From assembly GCF_018402285.1 (NCBI RefSeq), contig NZ_JAGYJH010000002.1, forward strand, positions 62,001 to 126,000: 64,000 nt of DNA, read 5' to 3'. The stretch comes from Hyphomonas sp. (GTDB taxonomy: Bacteria; Pseudomonadota; Alphaproteobacteria; Caulobacterales; Hyphomonadaceae). This document shows positions 9,501 to 17,346 of the stretch, one piece after another; the first letter of the stretch is position 1; every line of letters starts with the position of its first letter. A program made the position numbers and the translations under genes. The notes under the pieces are model-generated. The model did no database searches, was not told the DNA's origin, and saw only the letters and a program-made list of their open reading frames with translations.

Positions 9501-12500
9501 GCGGGGAGCCCGATACGCTCGTTTTCCTGTGGCCTGCGTTGTTTGCGAGGACAGAAAAAACGAACGGCCCGTTTGATGCTGCGTTTACCCTGACCAAGGG
9601 TCTGCAGCTTTCCGGCTGGGCGGAGAAGGCCCTGTTCCTGGCGGTGACGCAGAACGCTTTTGCCGCGCAGAACGGCGAGACCTGTGACATTCCGCAGGCC
9701 GGTGTTCTCGGCCCCTGGCGGATGCTCAGCGCCGAACAGCCCGGAGTTCGGTCGCGCCTCGTAGACTTTGATGCCAAGGATGATGCAACAGGCCGGGCCC
9801 TGGGGATCGTTAGTGAACTGGATGCGTTGGGTGATGCGCCGGTCATAGCATGGCGGAACGGGCAGCGGTTGGCGCCGGTTCTCAAGCGCGAGCCGACAGA
9901 TGCGCAGGCCTCGGTCCTGCGCGACCGCGGCGTTTATCTCATCACGGGCGGCCTGGGCGGGATTGGTCTGGAACTTGCGCGTTATCTGGCCGGTTCGGTC
10001 AAAGCGCGGCTTGTCCTGACGGGGCGCACACCGGCGCCGCCGCGCGAAAACTGGGAACGTCTTGCGGCGGGCTGGGGCGCATCGGCAGAGGTGGCACGGG
10101 CCCGCGAACTGATCGCGCTGGAGGAAATGGGCGCCGAAGTGCTCGTCCTGGCGGCCGACGTGGCCAAAAAGGCAGCCATGGAGGCGGTCGTCGCGGAGGC
10201 TACTGCGCGCTTCGGCGCAATCAACGGCGTATTTCATGCTGCCGGCATGATTGATGATGCGCCGATGGCAATGAAATCTCTGGAGGAAGCCCACCGCGTG
10301 CTCGCTGCCAAGGCCGATGGCGCGCGCGTGTTGGACGCGCTGCTTCCGGATGGATCCCTTGATCTGTTCACTGTATTTTCGTCAACCAGCGTCCTCATCA
10401 CCCCGCCGGGGCAGAGCGACTATGTGGCCGGCAATGCGATTGCAGAGGCCGTTGCGATGTCCCGGCGCGATGGCAGGGTCATCACCTGGGGTGTCTGGTC
10501 CGACATTGGCATGGCCAAGCGGGCAGCCGATGCCGGCGCAGTGGGCACTGGCGGGGTGATGCATCCGCTGCTTGGCGCGCGGCAGGAGACAAAGAACGGA
10601 ACGCTGCAATTTGCCGAAACTTTCTCGGAGGCTTCGCTGTGGGCTCTGGCCGAACACCGGATTGGTGACATCGCCGTGTTGCCCGGCTCGGCCTATGTTG
10701 AAATCGCCAGCGCCGCAGCTCTCAGCGCAGGGCTTGGGGATGCCATCGAGATCAGCCAGCTGAGCTATGTGGCGCCGTTGGCGATCCATCCGCGCCAGTC
10801 CCGGCAAGTCCGCACGACGCTGACGCCGCTCGAGGATGATGGCTTCCGGATCGAAGTGGAAAGCCGCGCCCATGCTGGCGAAGTCTGGCTCCTTCATTTC
10901 GAGGCGCGCCTCTCTGCGCGCTCTCTGGGAGCGGAGCCTGTGGCTTCTGTGCCTTGCCCGGCAATGCTTGGAGCAGAGCGATTGACACTGACCGAACGCG
11001 GTGTCGCATTTGGTCCGCGCTGGAACAATGTGATCCGCGCAGCAATGGGCGACGGCGCTGTCAGCGCGCAGTTCGCTCTGCCCGGGGAGTTTGCAGCCGA
11101 CCTCGGTACATACAGGATCCATCCGGCACTGTTTGATACAAGCTTTGCGGCGGGTCTTTTCCTGCTGGAGAATGATGCCGAGCGGGGCGTCTTCGCGCCG
11201 GTCTCCATAGATGCGGTTAGGGTCCATGGCGCGCTCACCGGTGCGTTCACGGCTGAAAGCCGGCTGATATCGCGCAGCGAAGACGCCGCTTCGTTTGATG
11301 TGGATATCCAGGATGCGTCCGGCGCGCCCCTGCTGGAAATCCGGGGGGCGTCGTTCCGGTTGGTCTCGTTCAGCGGCGATATTCCGGCCGTTCCCGATAT
11401 GTCGGCCACTGTCCGGGACCGTCTGCTTGCCGAAGGCATCCGGGCTTCTGAAGCGCGCGGGATGTTTGAGCATCTGTTTGCCCAAGGGGCGCAGGCCTTT
11501 GTTGTTTCGCCCGTGTCGGTCTCGCAGGCGCTGCTCGTGACGAATGGCCCGGCAACTGCGACGCAGGGCCCTTCCGGCGCGAGCGCAGACCGGCAAGCTG
11601 TCATCGGCAGAGACCCGGTCGAGCAGCGCCTGGCGCAGATGTGTTCGGAGATCCTTGGCGTCGAAGCCCTGGGGCTGGACGAGGAATTCCTCTCCTATGG
11701 GGGCGGTTCTCTTACCGGTGTGCGTCTGTTTGCGCGTATACGGCGGGAAATGGGGGTGGAACTCGCCCTTAGCGCGCTGCTGCAGGCGCCGACGATCCGG
11801 ACACTGGCGGTGCTGGTGCGGGAGGGCCTGCCCGAGCCGCTGGAAGAGACGCCGGCTGCTTCGGAAACGTCGGTTGCAGTCGCAGAAACGACCCGGCCGG
11901 CGACCGTGCCGCAGAAACCTGCGATCCGGTCAGTTCCTGCCAAGAGCCGGTGGACGCCGATTGTCCGTATGGTTCAGGGAAAGTCCGGCGTCAAACCTGT
12001 CTTTCTTGTGCATGGAGCGGGTGGCACGGCGCTGGTGTTCAAACCGCTTGCCGACAGCCTTAAGAACGGATCAACGATCTACGGGATCGAGGCGCAGGGC
12101 GTAGATGGTACCCTGCCGGTGCATGAAACCATCGAGGAGATGGCCGAACTCTATGTGCGGCACGTGCTAACGGTGGATCCAGCCGGGCCTTACCGGTTCA
12201 TCGGCTATTCCGGCGGGGGCGTGATTGCCGTCGAAATGGCGCACCGGCTGCGTCAGAGTGGCCGTCAGGTCGAGTTCCTCTGTATGCTAGATACGCTTGC
12301 GCCGCAGGAAATGTACCGGCCTGTGCAGCTCAATCATGAACTGAAGCGGCTCAGCCGCAAGGTGCGCGGCTGGATGGAACTCGGGCCAGGTGAAATCAGA
12401 GCGCGGTTTGCAAAGCGCGCACGCAAGGTTGTCGGCACGATCAAGCCCCCTGTCGAGCCCAAGGGTCAGTCACAGCCCAGATCGCATATTGAAGTCTTTT

Positions 12501-12790
12501 CCCGCAACTGCATCGACGCCTATAAGCGCGCGCAAGAGCGCTACCATCCGCCGGAGTATCCCGGTGATGTGCTGCTCTTCCGGGCCAAGAATGCAGAGCT
12601 GCCCTTTGAGCGGGCGGGAGACCGGCTTGGCTGGGACGGCATCATCACTGGAGCCATGGAAGTGATTGTAATGAATGCCGATCACTACAACATCCTCAGA
12701 ATACCGAATATTGACAATGTGGCTAAAGAGATTTCGCGAAGGCTGAAGGCTCTCGATAGCGCGCGCAGTAAAGCCGAAGAGGTCGCGTAG
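6539..12790 (+). CDS. Type I polyketide synthase, KS-AT-KR-DH-ACP-TE
   Basis: KS TACSTSLVAIH, EAHGTGT, KTNIGHLD; AT VFMFPGGGAQYP and GHSAGEYAAA; KR GVYLITGGLGGIGLE, SSTSV...SDYVAGNA; DH HRIGDIAVLPGSAYVE and HPALFDTS; carrier EFLSYGGGSLTGVRLF; TE VFLVHGAGG, GYSGGGVIAVEMA, C-terminal ADHYNIL. Confidence 0.93.
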   Translation: MADENSIAIVGMAGHFPGARSVREYWSMLEAGRDATRWLTPEELVAAGESFSAIQDPRYIRATMALPDMEMFDAGFFGFSPREAAILDPQHRHFLECCWEALEDAGHMPADEFEGAVGVFGGCGMQAYLAFNLLSNPELVESEGMFLLRHTGNDKDFLTTRVSYLLNLHGPSIGIQTACSTSLVAIHMAVQSLLARECDMALAGGASIDLPHGRGYRHAEGEILSSTGRCRAFDDAADGTLFGSGAAVVALRRLDDALRDGDNIHAVILGSAINNDGARKAGYLAPSIDGQAMAAAEALAIAGVDPASVDYIEAHGTGTLVGDPIELSALQQVYGEAPAGSIGIGSVKTNIGHLDTAAGIASLIKVVMAMRGEKLPATLNFSKPNSRFDFARSPFKVVGEQKDWPRTGRPRRASVNSLGVGGTNAHVVIEEPPILPPAMASGPQIIALSAKTKTSLEGLVAKWRDFATDPGPGFCIANSAFTTQTGRKHFAHRATVVASDAAELADQLSPNGTWRRTAATAKDVKPRIVFMFPGGGAQYPNAARSLYENNPVFRNAVEACFKVLEAGLATDLRRLMFDAANFQEGSAALERPTYSLLAVFIVEYALSKLWESWGVVPDAVIGHSAGEYAAAVLAGIMSLEDAIGVVLERGEIFENAPAGGMVSVQDEEARVRALVGDDLDIAVLNSPQVTVVSGALEPLAAFSKRLEAEGIKHAPVRIKVAAHSRMLDSGLARFRARLDRVKLTAPKIEFINNLVGAAANPQELATSDYWVSHLRGAVRFADGLSAVLAKPDTILLEVGPGQALCALAGLAQAEHAPRGVVASLPTAVEHHDAASYALSAFGHLWALGAPVDFSRIRTGEGLRRVSVPSYAFERQRHWIEPGKGKAAAETDMPQIFRSADVKDWFETRVFEPAPLSAAPQAARAHVVFSDGSELASEVINRLRARGDTCFVVSHDAAAETVQSGDGAYSFNAAAADYAPLIDALSKDCGEPDTLVFLWPALFARTEKTNGPFDAAFTLTKGLQLSGWAEKALFLAVTQNAFAAQNGETCDIPQAGVLGPWRMLSAEQPGVRSRLVDFDAKDDATGRALGIVSELDALGDAPVIAWRNGQRLAPVLKREPTDAQASVLRDRGVYLITGGLGGIGLELARYLAGSVKARLVLTGRTPAPPRENWERLAAGWGASAEVARARELIALEEMGAEVLVLAADVAKKAAMEAVVAEATARFGAINGVFHAAGMIDDAPMAMKSLEEAHRVLAAKADGARVLDALLPDGSLDLFTVFSSTSVLITPPGQSDYVAGNAIAEAVAMSRRDGRVITWGVWSDIGMAKRAADAGAVGTGGVMHPLLGARQETKNGTLQFAETFSEASLWALAEHRIGDIAVLPGSAYVEIASAAALSAGLGDAIEISQLSYVAPLAIHPRQSRQVRTTLTPLEDDGFRIEVESRAHAGEVWLLHFEARLSARSLGAEPVASVPCPAMLGAERLTLTERGVAFGPRWNNVIRAAMGDGAVSAQFALPGEFAADLGTYRIHPALFDTSFAAGLFLLENDAERGVFAPVSIDAVRVHGALTGAFTAESRLISRSEDAASFDVDIQDASGAPLLEIRGASFRLVSFSGDIPAVPDMSATVRDRLLAEGIRASEARGMFEHLFAQGAQAFVVSPVSVSQALLVTNGPATATQGPSGASADRQAVIGRDPVEQRLAQMCSEILGVEALGLDEEFLSYGGGSLTGVRLFARIRREMGVELALSALLQAPTIRTLAVLVREGLPEPLEETPAASETSVAVAETTRPATVPQKPAIRSVPAKSRWTPIVRMVQGKSGVKPVFLVHGAGGTALVFKPLADSLKNGSTIYGIEAQGVDGTLPVHETIEEMAELYVRHVLTVDPAGPYRFIGYSGGGVIAVEMAHRLRQSGRQVEFLCMLDTLAPQEMYRPVQLNHELKRLSRKVRGWMELGPGEIRARFAKRARKVVGTIKPPVEPKGQSQPRSHIEVFSRNCIDAYKRAQERYHPPEYPGDVLLFRAKNAELPFERAGDRLGWDGIITGAMEVIVMNADHYNILRIPNIDNVAKEISRRLKALDSARSKAEEVA

Positions 12791-12792
12791 CA

Positions 12793-13770
12793 ATGCGGGT
12801 GATCACGTTAACCTTGGGCGCCGCAGGATTGGTTGCCATTGCGTTGGTCTTGCTGCTTGCCGCCTGGCGGGAATCTAAGGGGCTGACCAGTCCGCCGAGC
12901 TACAGCCAGCCGGACCCCGAGACATTTGTGTTTCCAGAAACGCCCCAGTCCCGTTCCGGTCTTCCCTATGAGGATGTCAGCTTTGCCGTTGCTCCAGGCC
13001 AGACCCTGCGGGGCTGGCTTGTGCCGTCGGCAGATGAGAGCGACCTGGTGGTCGTCACCCTACACGGCCGCAGTGGCGATCGGCGGACACATCTCAAGCA
13101 TCTGCCTATGCTGCATGACCTGGGCGCGGCCGTCCTGCTTTTTGACATGCGCGAGAATGGGCTGAGCGACGGCCAGGGCCGTGGCACAGGCTTGGCGGTT
13201 CGCGAGGCCAGGGATGCCGTTGCGGCAGCGCGCGAGATGCACGAGCGCGGATACGGCCGCATTGTCGTCATGGGCTGTTCGCTTGGCGGTTCAGCGGCTA
13301 TCCTTGCTGCCGCGCAGGAACCGCTGATCGACGGTGTGATTGCAGAAGCCTCGATTGCGCGGTTTGAAGACTTCGTCGGTGATTATACGCGCCAGCGCCT
13401 GAGGGGCCGGGCGGATTGGGCGGGCCGGATGTGGGGGCGTTTCGTAGTTGGCCTGACGCGACTACGCATCGGTCTGGATGAGTATGCTGCCCCTGCAGAT
13501 ATGATTGCGGATATTTCGCCGCGGCCGGTTTTTCTGATCCATGGCGGGCAGGACAGCGTCGTAAAAAGGTCACACGCGGACTTGTTGCACCAGAAGACCG
13601 GTGGGCAGGCGGAGTTCTGGCTGATTGAGGACGCTGGGCACTGCAACGGCTTTGAGACGGCCGGTGAGATTTACCAGGGTCGTGTTGCTGCCTTTTTGGG
13701 CCAGTTTCGCACGCGCGACGACGCAACAGGCAGCCCTTCGCCTGAAACCCAGCCTGAACAGCATCAATGA
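12793..13770 (+). CDS. Alpha/beta-fold hydrolase with N-terminal membrane anchor/signal
   Basis: VVTLHGRSGDRRTHLKHLP, nucleophile elbow GCSLGGSAA, VFLIHGGQDSVV, DAGHCNGFE; starts 2 nt after the PKS stop. Confidence 0.8.
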   Translation: MRVITLTLGAAGLVAIALVLLLAAWRESKGLTSPPSYSQPDPETFVFPETPQSRSGLPYEDVSFAVAPGQTLRGWLVPSADESDLVVVTLHGRSGDRRTHLKHLPMLHDLGAAVLLFDMRENGLSDGQGRGTGLAVREARDAVAAAREMHERGYGRIVVMGCSLGGSAAILAAAQEPLIDGVIAEASIARFEDFVGDYTRQRLRGRADWAGRMWGRFVVGLTRLRIGLDEYAAPADMIADISPRPVFLIHGGQDSVVKRSHADLLHQKTGGQAEFWLIEDAGHCNGFETAGEIYQGRVAAFLGQFRTRDDATGSPSPETQPEQHQ

Positions 13771-13794
13771 CTTGCCCCGGTCCAATCTGGTCTG

Positions 13795-13817
13795 AGAACT
13801 GCATATATGGCGGTTCT
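13795..13817. terminator. Candidate stem-loop downstream of the NRPS-PKS-hydrolase unit
   Basis: AGAACTGC-atatatg-GCGGTTCT (8-bp stem with one wobble), no strong T-tract. Confidence 0.3.
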
Positions 13818-13903
13818 TAAAGCGTGCAGAAGTAATGCTGGCTCGAATTTGAGGGTTTAGACTTTATGTGCAGGCTGGAGTTAACCGCTCAAGGGAGCAT
13901 CGC

Positions 13904-15046
13904 ATGACATCTCAAGTAAGTGTCATTCTGCCCACATTTAACCGAGCCGATCTGATCGCAGAGACGCTGGATTCTCTTCTGGTACAAACGCGACCGGTGA
14001 ACCAGATCCTTGTCGTCGATGACGGATCAACCGATGGCGTCAAGGATGTGGTTCTGCGGTATGCGGACAAGGTGACCTATGTGCGCCAGGAGAATGGCGG
14101 CAAATCCCGCGCTCTGAATTTTGGCATGACGCTGGCGACCGGGGACTATATCTGGATCTGCGATGATGACGACTTGCTGGAACCTGATGCTTGCGAGCGC
14201 TTAGCCGGAGCGCTGGATGAAGATCCCCTGATCGGGTTCTGTGCCGGGCGGCATGATGATTTCACAGTCGATCCCTTGACGGGGGAGCAGAGGATTAAGG
14301 CACCAGGTTACTGGCTGGCGTCAAAGCCGGAGGAGATATTTCCCGACCTGCTCGATGGTTGCCATATCTTTCAGCCTGGCATGATCGTGCGTCGCTCCGT
14401 CTACGCTGCCGTGGGCGAATTCAATCCTGACTTCATCCGGTCTCAAGATTATGAGATGCTGCTGCGGATAGCACGGAATTCGCGCGGCCGACTTTGCCCG
14501 GAACGCGTATGCCTGCACCGCGAGCACAGCGGTGCCCGCGGCTCGGCCAAGATGCGGTTCACGCCAGAGCAGAACAATGAAAAGTGGATGAAGTTCCACC
14601 GGATGATCTTTGATCCGCTGATGGCTGATCTTTCCGACGATGAGTTGTTGGCGCCTGCAGTCTGGCTGATGCCGGAAGTGGCTCGCGTCAGGGCCCGTGT
14701 TGCCCTGCTCAAGCGGGGACGTGTCTTTGCCCGGCATATGATGTGGCCCGAAGCACTGGCCACCTTTACCGAGGCCGCCCGGCTTCACGTGGATGTACCG
14801 CTGAGCGAGGTCGAGAAGACCCTCATTGCCGGCGCTACCACCTACAGTTTCGGTTGCGCGCCCCTGTACGAGGTTCCTGCCCACAGGGCCGCTATCATGG
14901 CGCTGAAGACTGTATCGCCTGTCGGCCGCAGCCTGGCTGTGTTGATCAGTAGGTCATTGCACTGGCGTATCCGGAATGCGGCTGGGCGGGGACAGTTTGG
15001 ACTTGCCATGAAGCTGACCGCCTTTGCCGTCTCCAGCCGGGTTTGA
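13904..15046 (+). CDS. Glycosyltransferase family 2
   Basis: MTSQVSVILPTFNRADLIAETLDSLLVQTRPVNQILVVDDGSTDGVKDVV...WICDDDDLLEPDA; ORF track start 13868, likely ATG at 13904. Confidence 0.88.
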   Translation: MTSQVSVILPTFNRADLIAETLDSLLVQTRPVNQILVVDDGSTDGVKDVVLRYADKVTYVRQENGGKSRALNFGMTLATGDYIWICDDDDLLEPDACERLAGALDEDPLIGFCAGRHDDFTVDPLTGEQRIKAPGYWLASKPEEIFPDLLDGCHIFQPGMIVRRSVYAAVGEFNPDFIRSQDYEMLLRIARNSRGRLCPERVCLHREHSGARGSAKMRFTPEQNNEKWMKFHRMIFDPLMADLSDDELLAPAVWLMPEVARVRARVALLKRGRVFARHMMWPEALATFTEAARLHVDVPLSEVEKTLIAGATTYSFGCAPLYEVPAHRAAIMALKTVSPVGRSLAVLISRSLHWRIRNAAGRGQFGLAMKLTAFAVSSRV

Positions 15047-15230
15047 AGCCTGACGCCTGGCTCAGGAATGGAATTCCAGCACATTCTATCTGCGGAAATT
15101 TTCATGTAGCCCGATTGATCGCTGCGTCATACCAGTTCGACCTGGGGCGGGCTTTGACAACAGGCTAGGCGTGTTGAGACAGGATCGCGGCGGAACTTCG
15201 TGAATGGGAAGGCCTTCTGCAGGCAATCGA

Positions 15231-15677
15231 TCACAGGAATTCGACGGCGTAAAACTCCCAGCCAGCGTTGGAGTCGTATCGCAGGTAATTACCCGAAACC
15301 ATAATCGCGGGCGTTGTCAGAGTAGTGCAGACCACCCGTGCGGGCCACAACATGCTCAGTTGACGGAGGGTAAAGTAGAACAGGCTGGTGGAGTTTCGCA
15401 GCAGCGCCGCTGTGACAAAGCCTGAGATGAAAAAGAAGTGCTTCACGCCACAGGCCAGAACCGGCGGGCCAGGTCTGAGCCAATCGGACAAGATGTCGCC
15501 ATAAGCACAGATAGACTGACCCTTATACTCTTGGGTCCAGCCGATCGTGTAATGCGCAAGAAGGCCCCAGATGGCCGCAAGGCCGCGCATACCACCCAAG
15601 GCCGGAAGATGTCCCGTGCCCGAGGGGGGAAGCGGGGAGGGTGATCCTTCGAGTGAAAATCCAGTTGCCCGGGCCAC
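15231..15677 (-). pseudogene. Truncated acyltransferase-3 family remnant
   Basis: ALGGMRGLAAIWGLLAHYTIGW...FFFISGFVTAALL...RQLSMLWPARV matches the N-terminal third of Acyltransf_3 proteins (LDGLRGLAAL...FFLISGFV...RLWPA), then stops. Confidence 0.6.
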
Positions 15678-15819
15678 ACTCTCTTGGGTTTATGCCAATG
15701 TACGGGAAGGATAACTGGTAAGCCTTAGGCTGTTTTTTCTTCCGCCGTCCTGGTTTGGCAGGTTTTTGCACGCCTCATGCTTTGGAAAGCCCGCTCTGCC
15801 AGGGGCTTTGGCCGGGACG

Positions 15820-16977
15820 TCAGGACAGGAGACTGGGTGAGGCGGCGGTCACGCGGGTGATGCCGGTCAGCGCCATGGAAACGGAAAGCTCTCCTTGCAT
15901 GGCCGCCAGCAAGTGGGCGAGGCCATTTACGCCGCTGCCGGCCAGGGCATAGACCCAGGGGCGGCCAATCATGACAAGGTCTGCGCCGCTGGCGAGGGCC
16001 TTGAGGATGTCCTGACCGGAGCGGACGCCGCCATCCATCAGGACCAGCGTCTTGCCGGCCACGGCCTCTGCGATCGGCGGCAAGGCGCGGATCGTGGAGG
16101 AAACCCCGTCGAGTTGTCGTCCGCCATGGTTTGACACGATGATGCCGTCGGCGCCGCAATTGACTGCTTCCAGCGCGTCTTCACGGTCGAGGATCCCCTT
16201 GATGAACAGGGGGCCACCCCATTGGGATTTGACCCATTCGATGTCTTTCCAGCTAACCGAGGGGTCGAGCGAGGCATTTGCCCAGGCCGAGAAGTCCGCC
16301 GGCGTGGCGGCGTTGGCGACATAAGGAGCAACATTGGCGAGGATGTGCGGCCTGCCGCGTAAACCGACATCCACGCTCCAGCCAGGGTGCATCATGTAGG
16401 ACAGCAGGCCGCGTCGCAGGCGCGCCCAGGCGCCGCCGCCGCCACTCATGGTATTGCGGACGTCGCGATAGCGGGTGCCGACCACCGGCAGGTCAACTGT
16501 AAGGACCAGAGCGGATGCCCCGGCAGCCTTTGCCCGGGCGATCAGATCGGCCACTGAGCCGCGATCCCGGATCATGTAAAGCTGGAACCAGAGAGGCCCG
16601 CTGGTGGCCGCGGCCACCTCTTCGACCGAGCAGATCGACAAGGTGGAGAGGCAATAGGGAATGCCAAAGTCGCCAGCCACTTTTGCGGCCAGAGCCTCCC
16701 CCCGGCGCGCCATCATGCCCGAAAGGCCGATGGGGGAGAGGGCAAGGGGCATCGTTAAGCGATTGCCGAGAAAGGATTTTTCAGTCGAGAGGTCGGAAAC
16801 ATCCCGCAGGATGCGTTGGCGCAGTTCGATGGCCTCGAAGTCTGCCCAGTTCCGTCGCAATGTCAGCTCGGCATAGGCCCCCCCGTCCAGATAATCGAAC
16901 AGGAAGCGCGGAAGGCGCTTTTCCGCCTTCAGACGATAATCGGCTGCGCAGGCTGCAGCGAGGGAGAGTGTTGGCAT
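15820..16977 (-). CDS. FMN-dependent alpha-hydroxy-acid oxidizing protein (L-lactate dehydrogenase LldD-like)
   Basis: RFLFDYLDGGAYAELTLRRNWADF, LALSPIGLSGM, LWFQLYMIRDRG, LTVDLPVVGTRYRDVRN, DGIIVSNHGGRQLDG, LMDGGVRSGQDILKALASGADLVMIGRPWVYALA. Confidence 0.9.
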   Translation of the reverse strand: MPTLSLAAACAADYRLKAEKRLPRFLFDYLDGGAYAELTLRRNWADFEAIELRQRILRDVSDLSTEKSFLGNRLTMPLALSPIGLSGMMARRGEALAAKVAGDFGIPYCLSTLSICSVEEVAAATSGPLWFQLYMIRDRGSVADLIARAKAAGASALVLTVDLPVVGTRYRDVRNTMSGGGGAWARLRRGLLSYMMHPGWSVDVGLRGRPHILANVAPYVANAATPADFSAWANASLDPSVSWKDIEWVKSQWGGPLFIKGILDREDALEAVNCGADGIIVSNHGGRQLDGVSSTIRALPPIAEAVAGKTLVLMDGGVRSGQDILKALASGADLVMIGRPWVYALAGSGVNGLAHLLAAMQGELSVSMALTGITRVTAASPSLLS

Positions 16978-17346
16978 TGATCAGGTATAAGAGCGCGATA
17001 CAGGACTTGGCAAAGATATTCTCAAACGGAATTGTGTGCCTTTGCGGGGCGCTTCTCTTTGTTTTGTTCCAGATTAAATCAAATTCAAACACAGCCGTTT
17101 AGACCCTGTTAAGTCTAGACTTGCGCGCCCGCAAGGCGATCACTTCAGATGAAGCGCGCCTTCAGAGGCGAAATCTACGAGATCGTGATATTCAATTGTA
17201 ATCCATTTCCGCGTAGAAAGATTTTCTAATTCGTCGATCTGAACGCGTTCAAAGCCTACCGGGCGGGGTGGCGCTGAACTTGCAGGGGACCGCCAACAGT
17301 TCGGGCCTGAAAGGCCACGCACACCAAAGTGAGAATGGTATTTCGC

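Noticed and set aside
6320-10294. Minus-strand ORFs (6320..7597, 9143..10294) antisense to the PKS
   Set aside because: No protein-family signal; the plus strand encodes canonical KS/AT/KR motifs through the same region
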